From the NCBI RefSeq assembly GCF_023544465.1, contig NZ_JALPVL010000006.1:496001-560000 (forward strand): DNA of 64,000 nt, given 5' to 3'. Below, one piece after another: positions 25,695 to 33,850 of this stretch. How positions within the stretch are numbered: position 1 is the stretch's first letter; every line of letters begins with the position of its first letter. The translations under genes were made by a program, and so were the position numbers. The stretch comes from Paractinoplanes maris (GTDB lineage: Bacteria > Actinomycetota > Actinomycetes > Mycobacteriales > Micromonosporaceae). Under the pieces are notes generated by a model. That model did no database searches, was not told where the DNA came from, and saw only the letters and a list, made by a program, of their open reading frames with translations.

Positions 25695-26804
25695 ATGCCT
25701 GACCTGCCGCCGGGCCGACGCCCGCTCAGCCCTGGATCCCGCGCCGGCCTCGGCGCGGCTGTCGTGCTGCTCGCCGCCGTGTCCGCGGTGGAACTGCTGG
25801 ACGGCCGGGCGGCCGACTTCGTCGGGCTCTTCGCGGCCGTCCCGTTTCTGGCCGCCGTCTTCGCTTACTGGCAGACGGTGCTGCTCGTCGGAGTGCTGGC
25901 GACGATCGTCGGCATGGTCTTCGTGGGCACCGCGGGCCCGCTCACCATCTCGGGCGCGGTCAACATCGTCGGCATCCTGCTCGCGACCGGTATCGCCGCC
26001 GCGGTCGCCACGATCCGGCAGCGCCAGGCCGAGCGGATCGTCGAACTGCAACGGCTGGCCGCGGTCGCCCAGCAGGCCGTGCTGCGGCCGGTCGGTCCCC
26101 AGGTGGGCGCGCTCGCGGTCGCGGGCCGCTACATCTCGGCGACGGCCGCGGCCGACATCGGCGGCGACCTCTATGAGGCGCTCGATACGCCGTACGGGGT
26201 CCGGATCATCATCGGTGACGTCCGGGGCAAGGGCCTCGACGCGGTCCGCCTGGCCAGCATCGTGCTGGGCTCCTACCGGCACGTGGCCTACGAGCGGGCC
26301 GACCTCAAGACGATGGTGACCGACCTCGACCGGGCCGTGGCCCGCAGTGTCGGCGACGAGGATTTCGTCACGGCGGCGCTGGTCGAGGAACGCGGCGGCA
26401 CGCTGACGATCGTCAACTGTGGACACCCGGCGCCGCTGCTGCTGCGACGGGGCAAGGTCATCCCGCTGGAGCCGCCGGCACCGGCGCCCCCGCTGGGCTT
26501 CATGCCCGAGGTGAAGGCGCGGGTCGAGCGGCTCGAGCCGGGCGACCGGCTGCTGCTGTTCACCGACGGACTGGGCGAGGCGCGACGTGACGGCGAGTTC
26601 TTCCCGACCGCCGACCGGGCGTGGCGGCTGCTCGGCCACGGCACGGTCGGCGACGGTCTCGCTTCGCTCGAGACGGCCCTGGTCGACTGGGTCCACGGCC
26701 GCCTCGAGGACGACATCGCGCTGGTGCTGCTGGAGTACGCCGGCCCGGACGACGGCGCGACGGTGCCGATGCCGAGCTGGGAAGTCGGCGCGGCCGGAAG
26801 CTAG
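25695..26804 (+). CDS. Membrane PP2C phosphatase with SpoIIE domain (RsbU-like)
   Basis: A 369-residue signalling phosphatase. The N-terminus has about four membrane helices (about 20-110) and a short helical linker, then a SpoIIE/PP2C-type domain with ISATAAADIGGDLYEAL, IGDVRGKGLDAV, VNCGHPAPLLLRRG, LLLFTDGLGEARRDGEFF and LEDDIALVLLEY, which include the metal-binding Asp residues. Such proteins dephosphorylate anti-anti-sigma factors in partner-switch pathways. No sigma, anti-sigma or STAS gene is adjacent, so the target is unknown. An ATG at 25677 is an alternative start. Confidence 0.88.
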   Translation: MPDLPPGRRPLSPGSRAGLGAAVVLLAAVSAVELLDGRAADFVGLFAAVPFLAAVFAYWQTVLLVGVLATIVGMVFVGTAGPLTISGAVNIVGILLATGIAAAVATIRQRQAERIVELQRLAAVAQQAVLRPVGPQVGALAVAGRYISATAAADIGGDLYEALDTPYGVRIIIGDVRGKGLDAVRLASIVLGSYRHVAYERADLKTMVTDLDRAVARSVGDEDFVTAALVEERGGTLTIVNCGHPAPLLLRRGKVIPLEPPAPAPPLGFMPEVKARVERLEPGDRLLLFTDGLGEARRDGEFFPTADRAWRLLGHGTVGDGLASLETALVDWVHGRLEDDIALVLLEYAGPDDGATVPMPSWEVGAAGS

Positions 26805-26968
26805 GCCGCGGGTGCTGCCGGTTCGGGCTCCGCGGGAGCGGGCTGGCCCAGAGGAGCCGGCGAGACCGGCGCCGACGCCAGTTCGGGACGGCGGTGCCGC
26901 CCGACGTAATGGCGTGGCTGGCTCGCCTGGCGGGGCTCCGGAATGAGGCTCTTGATAGCGGCGAACAT
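26801..26968 (-). CDS. Small 55-residue protein, unknown function
   Basis: MFAAIKSLIPEPRQASQPRH..., followed by YVGRHRR and an Ala/Pro/Glu-rich tail. An AAGGGGG Shine-Dalgarno lies 6 bp before the ATG at 26968, which supports translation; an in-frame codon at 27025 lacks such a signal. The N-terminal amphipathic helix plus basic YVGRHRR motif is the only notable structure. Its stop overlaps the SpoIIE gene's stop by 4 bp. No family assigned. Confidence 0.55.
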   Translation of the reverse strand: MFAAIKSLIPEPRQASQPRHYVGRHRRPELASAPVSPAPLGQPAPAEPEPAAPAA

Positions 26969-27195
26969 GGCGCGCCCCCTTGGCGGCTCGTCGAAGCAGA
27001 AAAGCTTCGTGTCTATCCGGAGCAACGAGCCGCATTCCGTGCCGATACGTCAGGGGCGCATGGGAGTCCGCAAATAGCCGAACGGCCATCCTGCTGGCCA
27101 CCCGATCGGAGGCGTTTGATGTGCGAACCGACGGACAGGCCCCTCGCGAGGGTGGTTGGTCACGAAACGGCTCGCGGGTTGTCCGTTCCTACCGA

Positions 27196-27220
27196 TCAGT
27201 AATACAGTGGCTGTTACTGA
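27196..27220. promoter_or_regulatory. Operator-like palindrome upstream of the acyl-CoA dehydrogenase
   Basis: TCAGTAA (27196-27202) and TTACTGA (27214-27220) are perfect 7-bp arms around an 11-bp spacer, 47 bp before the fadE start. The size and place suit a TetR- or GntR-type repressor of fatty-acid oxidation. No regulator gene is adjacent. The preceding 27026-27195 region holds no gene that I can support. Confidence 0.5.
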
Positions 27221-27266
27221 CGGGTAACTCCAGACCGGCGGCGTTCGGAGAGCGGGGCCAAGCACC

Positions 27267-29123
27267 ATGACTCACTACAAGAGCAACCTTCGGGACCTAC
27301 AGTTCAACCTGTTCGAGGTCTTCGGGGCTGACCAGGCGTTCGGTCAGGCGCCGTATGAGGACATCGACGCGGACACCGCACGCGATGTGCTGACCGAGGT
27401 CAACCGCCTCGCCACCGAGGACCTGGCCGCGAGCTATGTCGAGGCCGACCGCAATCCGCCGGTCTTCGACCCCGCCACGCACACCGCCCCGCTGCCGGAG
27501 GCGTTCAAGAAGTCGTTCGACCAGTGGATGGCCAGCGAGTTCTGGCGCCTCGACCTGCCGGCCTCGCTCGGCGGCACGCTCGCCCCGCGCGCCTTCTGGT
27601 GGAGCCTCGCCGAGAACGTGCTCGGCGCCAACGCCCCGGTGTGGATGTATTCCTCCGGCCCGTCGTTCGCGTCCGTCGTCGACGCCGAGGGCACCGAGGA
27701 GCAGAGGAAGTGGGCCAAGCTCTTCGTCGAGAAGCTCTGGGGCTCCACAATGGTGCTGACCGAGCCGGACGCCGGTTCCGACGTCGGTGCCGGCCGCGCC
27801 CGGGCGATCCCGCAGCCCGACGGCTCCTGGCACATCGAGGGCGTCAAGCGCTTCATCACCTCGGGTGAGCACGACCTGAGCGACAACATCATCCACTACG
27901 TGCTGGCCCGTCCGGTCGGCGTCGAGGGTGTGGGCGGTCCTGGCACCAAGGGCCTGTCGCTGTTCATCGTGCCGAAATACCACTTCGATGCCGAGACCGG
28001 TGAGCTGGGCGAGCGCAACGGCGTCTACGCCACCAACGTCGAGCACAAGATGGGCCTCAAGGTCTCGAACACCTGCGAGCTGACCTTCGGCGAGCACGGC
28101 ACCCCGGCCAAGGGCTGGCTGCTCGGCGACAAGCACCAGGGCATCCGCCAGATGTTCATGATCATCGAGTACGCCCGGATGATGGTCGGCACCAAGGCGA
28201 TCGCGACGCTGTCGACCGGTTACCTGAACGCGCTCGAGTACGCCAAGAACCGCGTCCAGGGCGCCGACCTCGTGCAGAACGACGACAAGGCCGCCCCGCG
28301 CGTCACGATCACCCACCACCCCGACGTACGCCGGTCCCTGATGCTCCAGAAGTCGTACTCGGAAGCCCTGCGCGCCCTGGTCATCTACACCGCCACCTGG
28401 CAGGACAAGGTCGCCATCGCCCAGGCGGCGGGCGACCTCGAGGCCGCGAAAGAGGCGAGCAAGGTCAACGACCTGCTGCTTCCGCTGGTCAAGGGCGTGG
28501 GCTCCGAGCGGGCGTACGAGTTGCTGGGCCACGAGGCGCTGCAGACCTTCGGTGGTTCAGGCTTCCTGCAGGACTACCCGCTCGAGCAGTACGTGCGCGA
28601 CGCGAAGATCGACACCCTGTACGAGGGCACGACGGCGATCCAGAGTCTCGACCTGGTCTTCCGCAAGATCGTGAAGGACCAGGGTGTCGCGCTGGCCTCG
28701 CTGGCGTCCGAGATGCAGGCCTTCGTCGAGAGCGAGGCCGGCAACGGTCAGCTCAAGCTCGAGCGGCTCGGTCTGGGCAAGGCGCTCGGCGAGATGCAGC
28801 AGATCCTCGGCGCGACCATGGGCTGGCTCGGCGCAGTCCAGGGTGGCGAGGCCCGGGAGCTCTACAAGGTCGGTCTGAGCTCGCGGCGCGTCCTGCTCGC
28901 CCTGGGCGACGTGGTGCTCGCCTGGCTGCTCCTGCGCCAGGCCGACGTCGCGCTCAAGGCCCTCGGCGGCGACGTCTCGGCAGCCGACAAGAACTTCTAC
29001 GAGGGCAAGGTGGCGGCCGCGCGGTTCTTCGTCCGCGAGGTGCTGCCGCGGGTCGGTTCCGACCGGCGCATCGTCGAGAACGCCACGCTGGACATCATGG
29101 ACCTCTCCGAGGACGCCTTCTAA
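27267..29123 (+). CDS. Acyl-CoA dehydrogenase, FadE5-like
   Basis: A 618-residue FAD enzyme for the first step of fatty-acid beta-oxidation, longer than the classical ~380-residue dehydrogenases and matching the FadE5-type layout with an extra C-terminal helical domain (about 480-618). Visible motifs: [15 protein letters not shown] and [10 protein letters not shown] (FAD and substrate binding), [23 protein letters not shown] and LYEGTTAIQ with the likely catalytic base near Glu453. Electrons go to ETF; an EtfD-like acceptor is encoded at 9509-11638. Monocistronic, with a strong terminator downstream. Confidence 0.92.
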   Translation: MTHYKSNLRDLQFNLFEVFGADQAFGQAPYEDIDADTARDVLTEVNRLATEDLAASYVEADRNPPVFDPATHTAPLPEAFKKSFDQWMASEFWRLDLPASLGGTLAPRAFWWSLAENVLGANAPVWMYSSGPSFASVVDAEGTEEQRKWAKLFVEKLWGSTMVLTEPDAGSDVGAGRARAIPQPDGSWHIEGVKRFITSGEHDLSDNIIHYVLARPVGVEGVGGPGTKGLSLFIVPKYHFDAETGELGERNGVYATNVEHKMGLKVSNTCELTFGEHGTPAKGWLLGDKHQGIRQMFMIIEYARMMVGTKAIATLSTGYLNALEYAKNRVQGADLVQNDDKAAPRVTITHHPDVRRSLMLQKSYSEALRALVIYTATWQDKVAIAQAAGDLEAAKEASKVNDLLLPLVKGVGSERAYELLGHEALQTFGGSGFLQDYPLEQYVRDAKIDTLYEGTTAIQSLDLVFRKIVKDQGVALASLASEMQAFVESEAGNGQLKLERLGLGKALGEMQQILGATMGWLGAVQGGEARELYKVGLSSRRVLLALGDVVLAWLLLRQADVALKALGGDVSAADKNFYEGKVAAARFFVREVLPRVGSDRRIVENATLDIMDLSEDAF

Positions 29124-29182
29124 GACCTTCGCGGGACGGGCGACGCCCCTCGTCCTTCCCGCTGCATATGCAGTTCCCCCCA

Positions 29183-29213
29183 GGAAAAGGCCGGCCGCCG
29201 CCGGCCTTTTTCC
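29183..29213. terminator. Intrinsic terminator after the acyl-CoA dehydrogenase
   Basis: GGAAAAGGCCGGC (29183-29195) pairs with GCCGGCCTTTTTCC (29200-29213), leaving a very short loop, with A-run and T-run on either side so that it can act in both directions. It lies between the convergent fadE-like and sixA-like genes. Confidence 0.85.
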
Positions 29214-29222
29214 GTTGCCCCC

Positions 29223-29741
29223 TCAGCCGCGCGCGGTGTGCCGTTCGAGCAGGCTCATCGAGCGCGGCTCGAAATCGGCCCACGATCCCTCGCCCCGGTG
29301 GACGGCCAGGCCGGCCGTCTTGAGCTCGACCAGCCCGCCGTCGTACTGGTCGTCGGGGATGAGCATCAGCGACACCTCGGAGACCGTGGGATTGTGGCCG
29401 ACGACGAGCACCGTACGGATCGTGTCGGGCACCTTGCGGACCAGGTCGAAGACCTCGGTCACCCCACCGTGATAGAGCCCCTGGTCGTAACGCACCTCGG
29501 GCGCCCCGCCGCCCGGTTGCGCCTGGGCCAGCGCGATCGACGCGCCCTGCCACGTCTGCCGGGTGCGGGCGGCTGGCGAGCACAGCACCAGGTCCGGATG
29601 CAGCCGCTCGTCGGCCAGCCAGGCGCCGGCCGCGTCCGCGTCGGTCTCCCCGGTCGTCGTCAGCTTCCGATCGAAATCGGGGAGATCGTCCGGCCGTTCG
29701 GCCTTGGCGTGGCGCAGGATCACAAGGGTCCTCAGGGTCAT
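29223..29741 (-). CDS. SixA-type histidine phosphatase
   Basis: A 172-residue phosphoglycerate-mutase-fold phosphatase. The catalytic RHA(K) triplet is at residues 10-13 (VILRHAKAERPD). SPAARTRQT and VLVVGHNPTVSEV carry the second Arg and second His. This short form matches SixA, a phosphohistidine phosphatase; other small-molecule substrates are possible. ATG at 29741 (MTLRTLVILRH) preferred; the open frame extends to 29801 without family sequence. Confidence 0.85.
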   Translation of the reverse strand: MTLRTLVILRHAKAERPDDLPDFDRKLTTTGETDADAAGAWLADERLHPDLVLCSPAARTRQTWQGASIALAQAQPGGGAPEVRYDQGLYHGGVTEVFDLVRKVPDTIRTVLVVGHNPTVSEVSLMLIPDDQYDGGLVELKTAGLAVHRGEGSWADFEPRSMSLLERHTARG

Positions 29742-29831
29742 GCGTCCAGCTTGCCTGATTGAGTTTTCCGACGCGTGGGTAAACCGGGTCTGGAAAAGCA
29801 TTGACCACGGTGAGGATCAAGGAGGCCCGCG

Positions 29832-30128
29832 ATGGGCATCGGCGGAAGCATTTTCCTGCTCGCGTTGGGCGCCATCCTGGCGTTCGCCGTCAACGCTGAC
29901 ATCAGCGGGATCGACATCAACATCATCGGGTGGATCCTGATGGCGGCCGGCCTGATCGGCCTGGTCATCACGCTCTGGTACTGGAACAGCCGCCGGCGCA
30001 CCGTCGTGACGCGACAGAGCGCCGCCCCGGTCGCGGGCAACCCGGCGTACCCGAACCAGCAGGTGCGCAGCGAATACCGCGAGACCCGCAGCGAGGACGC
30101 CCCGCCGCCCCCGCCCCCGGGTTACTGA
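29832..30128 (+). CDS. DUF6458-type small membrane protein
   Basis: A 98-residue protein with two helices. MGIGGSIFLLALGAILAFAV begins the first, and INIIGWILMAAGLIGLVITLWYW forms the second. A basic RRR turn and a Tyr/Arg/Pro-rich cytoplasmic tail ending PPPPPPGY follow. The start MGIGxSIFLxAxGAILAFAV is the hallmark of this common actinobacterial family of unknown function. AAGGAGG-like sequence lies 8 bp before the ATG. Confidence 0.85.
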   Translation: MGIGGSIFLLALGAILAFAVNADISGIDINIIGWILMAAGLIGLVITLWYWNSRRRTVVTRQSAAPVAGNPAYPNQQVRSEYRETRSEDAPPPPPPGY

Positions 30129-30191
30129 TCTCCTGACTCGCGACGCCGGCAACCGCTCATCCCCCTGGCGGTTGACCGGCGTCGCGCTGTG

Positions 30192-31040
30192 TCAGCCCTG
30201 TGCGGCGGCCAGCTCAGCCTTGATCGACGTGGCCAGCGGCGTCGCCGGACGGCCGAGCAGCTTCTCCAGGTCTTCGCGGGGCACGTGGAGCGCACCCTGC
30301 GAGGCGGCCCGGTCGACGTCGGCCAGGATTGCGGCGAATCCCTCGGGCACGCCCACGCCGACGAGCATCTCGCGGTACTTGTCCTCGCCCAGATCGGTGT
30401 AGGTCACCGGCCGGCCGGACTGCTTGGCGATCTCGGCCGCCAGCTCGGTCAGGGTGAACGCCTCGCCACCCAGCTCGTACACCTTGCCCTCATGGCCCTC
30501 GGTGGTGAGCACGGACGCGGCCGCTTCGGCGTAGTCGGCCCGCGGGGACGCACTGATCTTGCCGTCGCCGGCCGCGCCGAAGAGCCCGTGGGCCAGCGCC
30601 TGCTCGACGCTGTAGTTCTCGACGTACCAGCTGTTGCGCAGGAACACGTACGGGAGACCGGCGTCCTTGATCCACTGTTCGGTGGTGAGGTGCTCGGCGG
30701 CCAGCTTCATGTCGGTCGTGTCGGCCTTGGGCGCGCTGGTGTAGACGACCACACCCACGTTGGCCGCCCGGGCGGCGTCGACCACGTTGCGGTGCTGGCC
30801 GAGCCGGTTGCCGGCCTCGCTGCCGGAGATGAAGAAGACCTTGTCGGCGCCCTCGAACGCGGCCCGCAGCGCCTCCGGGTCCTCGTACGCGACCTGCTTC
30901 GTGGTCACCCCGAGGTCGGCGATCTTGTCGATCTGACGGCCCAGACCGACGATCTCGCTCGCCGGCACGCCTTTGGCGAGAAGCGACTGGATGGTGAGCC
31001 GGCCGAGGTGCCCGGTGGCGCCGGTGACGACGATGGTCAT
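30192..31040 (-). CDS. NmrA-like NAD(P)H-binding protein (Qor2-type quinone oxidoreductase)
   Basis: A 282-residue atypical short-chain dehydrogenase. It has the glycine-rich GATGHLG (residues 7-13) and the KVFFISGSEAGNRLGQH and YTSAPKADTTDMKLAAEH segments typical of the QOR2/NmrA group, which reduces quinones with NADPH. Start at ATG 31040 with GGAGGAC just upstream. It is divergent from an HxlR-type regulator, the arrangement seen for the redox-sensing QorR and its quinone reductase target in Corynebacterium. That pairing supports the quinone reductase call over a sugar epimerase. Confidence 0.85.
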   Translation of the reverse strand: MTIVVTGATGHLGRLTIQSLLAKGVPASEIVGLGRQIDKIADLGVTTKQVAYEDPEALRAAFEGADKVFFISGSEAGNRLGQHRNVVDAARAANVGVVVYTSAPKADTTDMKLAAEHLTTEQWIKDAGLPYVFLRNSWYVENYSVEQALAHGLFGAAGDGKISASPRADYAEAAASVLTTEGHEGKVYELGGEAFTLTELAAEIAKQSGRPVTYTDLGEDKYREMLVGVGVPEGFAAILADVDRAASQGALHVPREDLEKLLGRPATPLATSIKAELAAAQG

Positions 31041-31053
31041 GCTGTCCTCCATG

Positions 31054-31155
31054 GTTGTTCTGACAACAACTAGCCAACGTCGCTGCTCAGCGGTCACTTC
31101 CCGATGGATAGAAGGCACCTTGAAGTGCAGTACTCACCCGAGGGATAGTAATCCG
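31054..31155. promoter_or_regulatory. Divergent regulatory region of the HxlR/Qor2 pair
   Basis: The 115-bp gap must contain both promoters. Two small inverted repeats are seen: GTTGT/ACAAC around 31054-31068, close to the qor2-like start, and GCAC-N6-GTGC around 31115-31130, close to the regulator start. HxlR-type repressors bind such short dyads; which one is the true operator cannot be decided from sequence. Confidence 0.4.
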
Positions 31156-31536
31156 GTGGAAGCCAGCGCGTACGCGAAGAACTGTCCCAGCCGGCAGATC
31201 CTGGACCGGATCGGCGACACGTGGAGCGTCCTGGTCGTGATGATGCTGGCCGACGGCCCGCAGCGATACACGGCGCTGTCCCGGCGGATCGAGGGGGTGA
31301 GCCCCAAGATGCTCACGCAGACCCTGCGCGGCCTGGAGCGCGACGGGCTGATCGGCCGCACGGTGCACGCCGAGGTGCCGCCGCGGGTCGATTACGCGCT
31401 GACCGAGCTCGGGCGCAGCCTGCTCGATCTGGTCGGCGCCCTCGAGAAGTGGGCCGAGCTGCACATCGACGACGTGCAGGCGGCCCGGGTCGCTTACGAC
31501 AACCCGGGCGTACGGATGACGTCCCGCTCGCTTTGA
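31156..31536 (+). CDS. HxlR-family (DUF24) transcriptional regulator, QorR-like
   Basis: A 126-residue winged-helix regulator. The family N-terminus YAKNCPSRQILDRIGDTWSVLVVMML includes the conserved Cys10, which acts as a redox switch in QorR/HypR-like members. RRIEGVSPKMLTQTLRGLERDGLI is the recognition region and VDYALTELG the wing. GTG at 31156 fits the family start. It is divergent from the quinone-reductase-like gene, its probable target. Confidence 0.88.
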   Translation: MEASAYAKNCPSRQILDRIGDTWSVLVVMMLADGPQRYTALSRRIEGVSPKMLTQTLRGLERDGLIGRTVHAEVPPRVDYALTELGRSLLDLVGALEKWAELHIDDVQAARVAYDNPGVRMTSRSL

Positions 31537-31592
31537 CCGCTCGCTTCGGCCGCTCGCTCGCTTCGGCCGCTCGCCGGCCGCTCGCTTGACCG
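31524..31592. repeat. Degenerate tandem repeat of CCGCTCGCTT(CGG)
   Basis: About five to six imperfect copies of a 10-13-bp unit CCGCTCGCTTCGG fill the short gap between the HxlR gene's stop and the trhA stop. It overlaps the last codons of the regulator. Likely slippage-generated; could form a structured 3' end for both convergent transcripts. Confidence 0.6.
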
Positions 31593-31593
31593 C

Positions 31594-32271
31594 TCAGGCG
31601 TAGAGCGCGAAGTAAATGGCGATGTGGTGGCAGAGCGCCGCGACCAGCGTGCAGGCGTGGAAGAACTCGTGGTGGCCGAAGACCTCGGGCCACGGGTTCG
31701 GGCGGCGCAGGGCGTAGAAGACCGCACCGACGCTGTAGATCACTCCACCCACGGCCAGCAGCACCAGGCAGGTGACGCCGCCGCGGTGCAGCACGTCGGG
31801 CAGGATCGCGACGGCGCCCCAGCCCAGCGCCAGATAGAGAGGTGCACCGGCCCAGCGGGGCAGGTGCGGCCAGATCGTCTTGAGCGCCACGCCGCCGAGC
31901 GCGCCCCCCCAGATCAGGCCCAGCATCAGCGTCGCCTTGCCCTGCGGCAACAGCTCGAGGCAGAACGGCGTGTAAGTGCCGGCGATGAAAATGAAGATCA
32001 TCGAGTGATCCAGCCGGCGCATGATCTGGTAGCCGCGCTCGGTCCAGGTCCGCCGGTGATAGAGCGCGCTGATGCCGAACAGTCCGCACACGGTGATGCT
32101 GTAAACCAGGGTGCCCAGGAACGGCTCGATGCCCGGTCGAGTGAGGGCGATCGAGCACAACACGATGCCGCAGACCAGCGCGACGAAGAACGCGTATTGA
32201 TGCAACCGGCCGCGCAGCCTCGGCTTACCGAGGTCGGCCGGCCTCATCCGGAACGGGGCGGAGGTCGTCAC
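31594..32271 (-). CDS. trhA: PAQR-family membrane protein, hemolysin III-like
   Basis: A 225-residue seven-helix protein. The conserved zinc-site elements are visible: SALYHRR (Ser and His), LDHSMIFIFIAGTYTPF (Asp/His), and two His in HHEFFHACTLVAALCHH near the end. Bacterial relatives are linked to membrane fluidity homeostasis rather than hemolysis. GTG at 32271 is preferred. The in-frame GTG at 32322 would place a TTACG/CGTAA operator-like dyad inside the gene. An ATG at 32247 is a third option. Confidence 0.85.
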   Translation of the reverse strand: MTTSAPFRMRPADLGKPRLRGRLHQYAFFVALVCGIVLCSIALTRPGIEPFLGTLVYSITVCGLFGISALYHRRTWTERGYQIMRRLDHSMIFIFIAGTYTPFCLELLPQGKATLMLGLIWGGALGGVALKTIWPHLPRWAGAPLYLALGWGAVAILPDVLHRGGVTCLVLLAVGGVIYSVGAVFYALRRPNPWPEVFGHHEFFHACTLVAALCHHIAIYFALYA

Positions 32272-32281
32272 GTCATTCAGG

Positions 32282-32295
32282 TTACGGTATCGTAA
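32282..32295. promoter_or_regulatory. TTACG-GTAT-CGTAA dyad between trhA and pxpB
   Basis: Perfect 5-bp arms around a 4-bp centre, 11 bp upstream of the preferred trhA start and 87 bp upstream of pxpB. TetR-family repressors often bind dyads of this kind. Another GTTAC follows at 32296. No regulator gene is nearby. Confidence 0.4.
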
Positions 32296-32381
32296 GTTAC
32301 TCGTCAGTAGTAAGTGTGGCACGTCGCATTCGATGATGCGCGGTCCTACTCCGTCCCGCCCGGAAAAGGCAGGATGTCGCC

Positions 32382-32981
32382 ATGAGGGTGAGACGCGCCG
32401 GGGCTTCCGCGGTGCTGCTGGAGTGCGCCGGCGGCGACGAGGTCGAGGCGTGGCGCCGCGAAATCGTGAGGCGGCGGGCGGCGGGCGAGCTGCACGTGAT
32501 CGACATCGTTCCCGGGGCGGGCACGCTGCTGCTGGACGGCGTGGAACCGGATCTGGCCGAGGCGCTGGCCCACTGGCCGCCGCCGCCGGTCACCGCACAG
32601 CGGCCGGGACCGTTGGTGGAGATCCCGACCGTGTTCGACGGGGACGATCTGCACTACGTCGCCGAGCTGTGGGGGCTGTCCGTGTCAGCGGCTGTCGCGC
32701 GTCTGACCGAGACGACACTCACCGTGGCGTTCTGCGGGTTCTCGCCCGGTTTCGCGTACATGCGAGGTCTGAGCGGCGAGGTGCCGCGGCTCGACGCTCC
32801 GCGGCCGCGGGTGCCGGCCGGGTCGGTCGCTCTGGCCGGCGAATACTGCGGCATCTATCCCACCGCCTCGCCAGGTGGATGGCGGCTGGTCGGCCGCACC
32901 GAGGTGACCCTTTTCGACGTACGGGACGATCCGCCGGCCCGGCTCAGCCCGGGCACCAGGGTGCGCCTGGTGATCGCGTGA
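32382..32981 (+). CDS. pxpB: 5-oxoprolinase subunit B
   Basis: A 199-residue KipI/PxpB-family protein, part of the PxpABC complex that uses ATP to open 5-oxoproline (pyroglutamate) to glutamate. Family blocks are present: VAELWGLSVSAAVARLTETTLTVAFCGFSPGFAYMRGL and RVPAGSVALAGEYCGIYPTASPGGWRLVGRT. ATG at 32382. The stop overlaps pxpC's GTG by 4 bp. Start of a compact pxpB-pxpC-pxpA operon. Confidence 0.93.
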   Translation: MRVRRAGASAVLLECAGGDEVEAWRREIVRRRAAGELHVIDIVPGAGTLLLDGVEPDLAEALAHWPPPPVTAQRPGPLVEIPTVFDGDDLHYVAELWGLSVSAAVARLTETTLTVAFCGFSPGFAYMRGLSGEVPRLDAPRPRVPAGSVALAGEYCGIYPTASPGGWRLVGRTEVTLFDVRDDPPARLSPGTRVRLVIA

Positions 32982-33850
32982 TCACGGTCGTTCGGGCAGG
33001 CCCGCTGACCACCATTCAAGATCAAGGGCGTTCCGGGTACGCCCACCTCGGGGTGCCTCGCTCGGGCGCCCTCGATGCAGCGGCCCTGCGGCGGGCGAAC
33101 AGCCTGGTCGGGAACCCGCCGGAGGCTGCCGGTCTCGAGACCACGCTGCTGGGGTGCGCGCTGCGTTTCGACGAGCCCGCCGTGGTCGCGGTGACCGGCG
33201 CCCACGCCGTGATCAAGCTCGACGGGCTGTCCGTGCCGGCCGGGGTGATCGAGGTGGGGGCGGGCTCCGTGCTCGACGTGGGCAAGGCAACCCGAGGCGT
33301 ACGGTCCTATGTGGCCTTGGCCGGCGGCCTGAACGTCGAGCCGGTGCTGGGCAGCCGCTCGACCGACACGTTGTCGGGGTTGGGTCCACCCAAACTGGCG
33401 AACGGCACAATCCTCGCCCTCAGCCCACACCACTCACCTTTCCCCTCGCCCCCAGCCGCCCCCTCTCTGCCCGCCCATTCACCACCTCCGGCCGACGGGG
33501 AGAACGGGTTGCTCGCGGATGAGGTGGTGCTCGGGGTGTGGCTTGGCCCGCGGGATGACTGGTTCTTGGCGAGCGAACTGTTCGAGAACGCGTACCAGGT
33601 CAGCCCGATGAGTAATCGGGTCGGATGCCGCCTGACCGGCGCGCCCGTGACGCGGGTCCGGGAGGGCGAGTTGCCGTCGGAAGGTGTGGTGCTCGGGGCG
33701 ATCCAGGTTCCCGCCGATGGGCAGCCGCTTGTCTTTCTGGCCGACCATCCGACCACCGGCGGCTACCCGGTGATCGGGGTGGTCGACGATGTGACGGCGC
33801 TCGCGCAGGCGCGCCCGGGGAGTACGGTGCGGTTTCGTGAACTCCGTTGA
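32978..33850 (+). CDS. pxpC: 5-oxoprolinase subunit C
   Basis: A 290-residue KipA/PxpC-family protein ('biotin-dependent carboxyltransferase' domain by homology to urea amidolyase). ITVVRAGPLTTIQDQGRSGYAHLGVPRSGALD is the family start; ATRGVRSYVALAGGLNVEPVLGSRSTD and VSPMSNRVGCRLTGAPV follow. A Pro/Ser-rich insertion at about residues 150-175 is atypical. GTG at 32978 overlaps pxpB. Earlier in-frame starts would run through pxpB antiparallel content and are rejected. Confidence 0.92.
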   Translation: MITVVRAGPLTTIQDQGRSGYAHLGVPRSGALDAAALRRANSLVGNPPEAAGLETTLLGCALRFDEPAVVAVTGAHAVIKLDGLSVPAGVIEVGAGSVLDVGKATRGVRSYVALAGGLNVEPVLGSRSTDTLSGLGPPKLANGTILALSPHHSPFPSPPAAPSLPAHSPPPADGENGLLADEVVLGVWLGPRDDWFLASELFENAYQVSPMSNRVGCRLTGAPVTRVREGELPSEGVVLGAIQVPADGQPLVFLADHPTTGGYPVIGVVDDVTALAQARPGSTVRFRELR

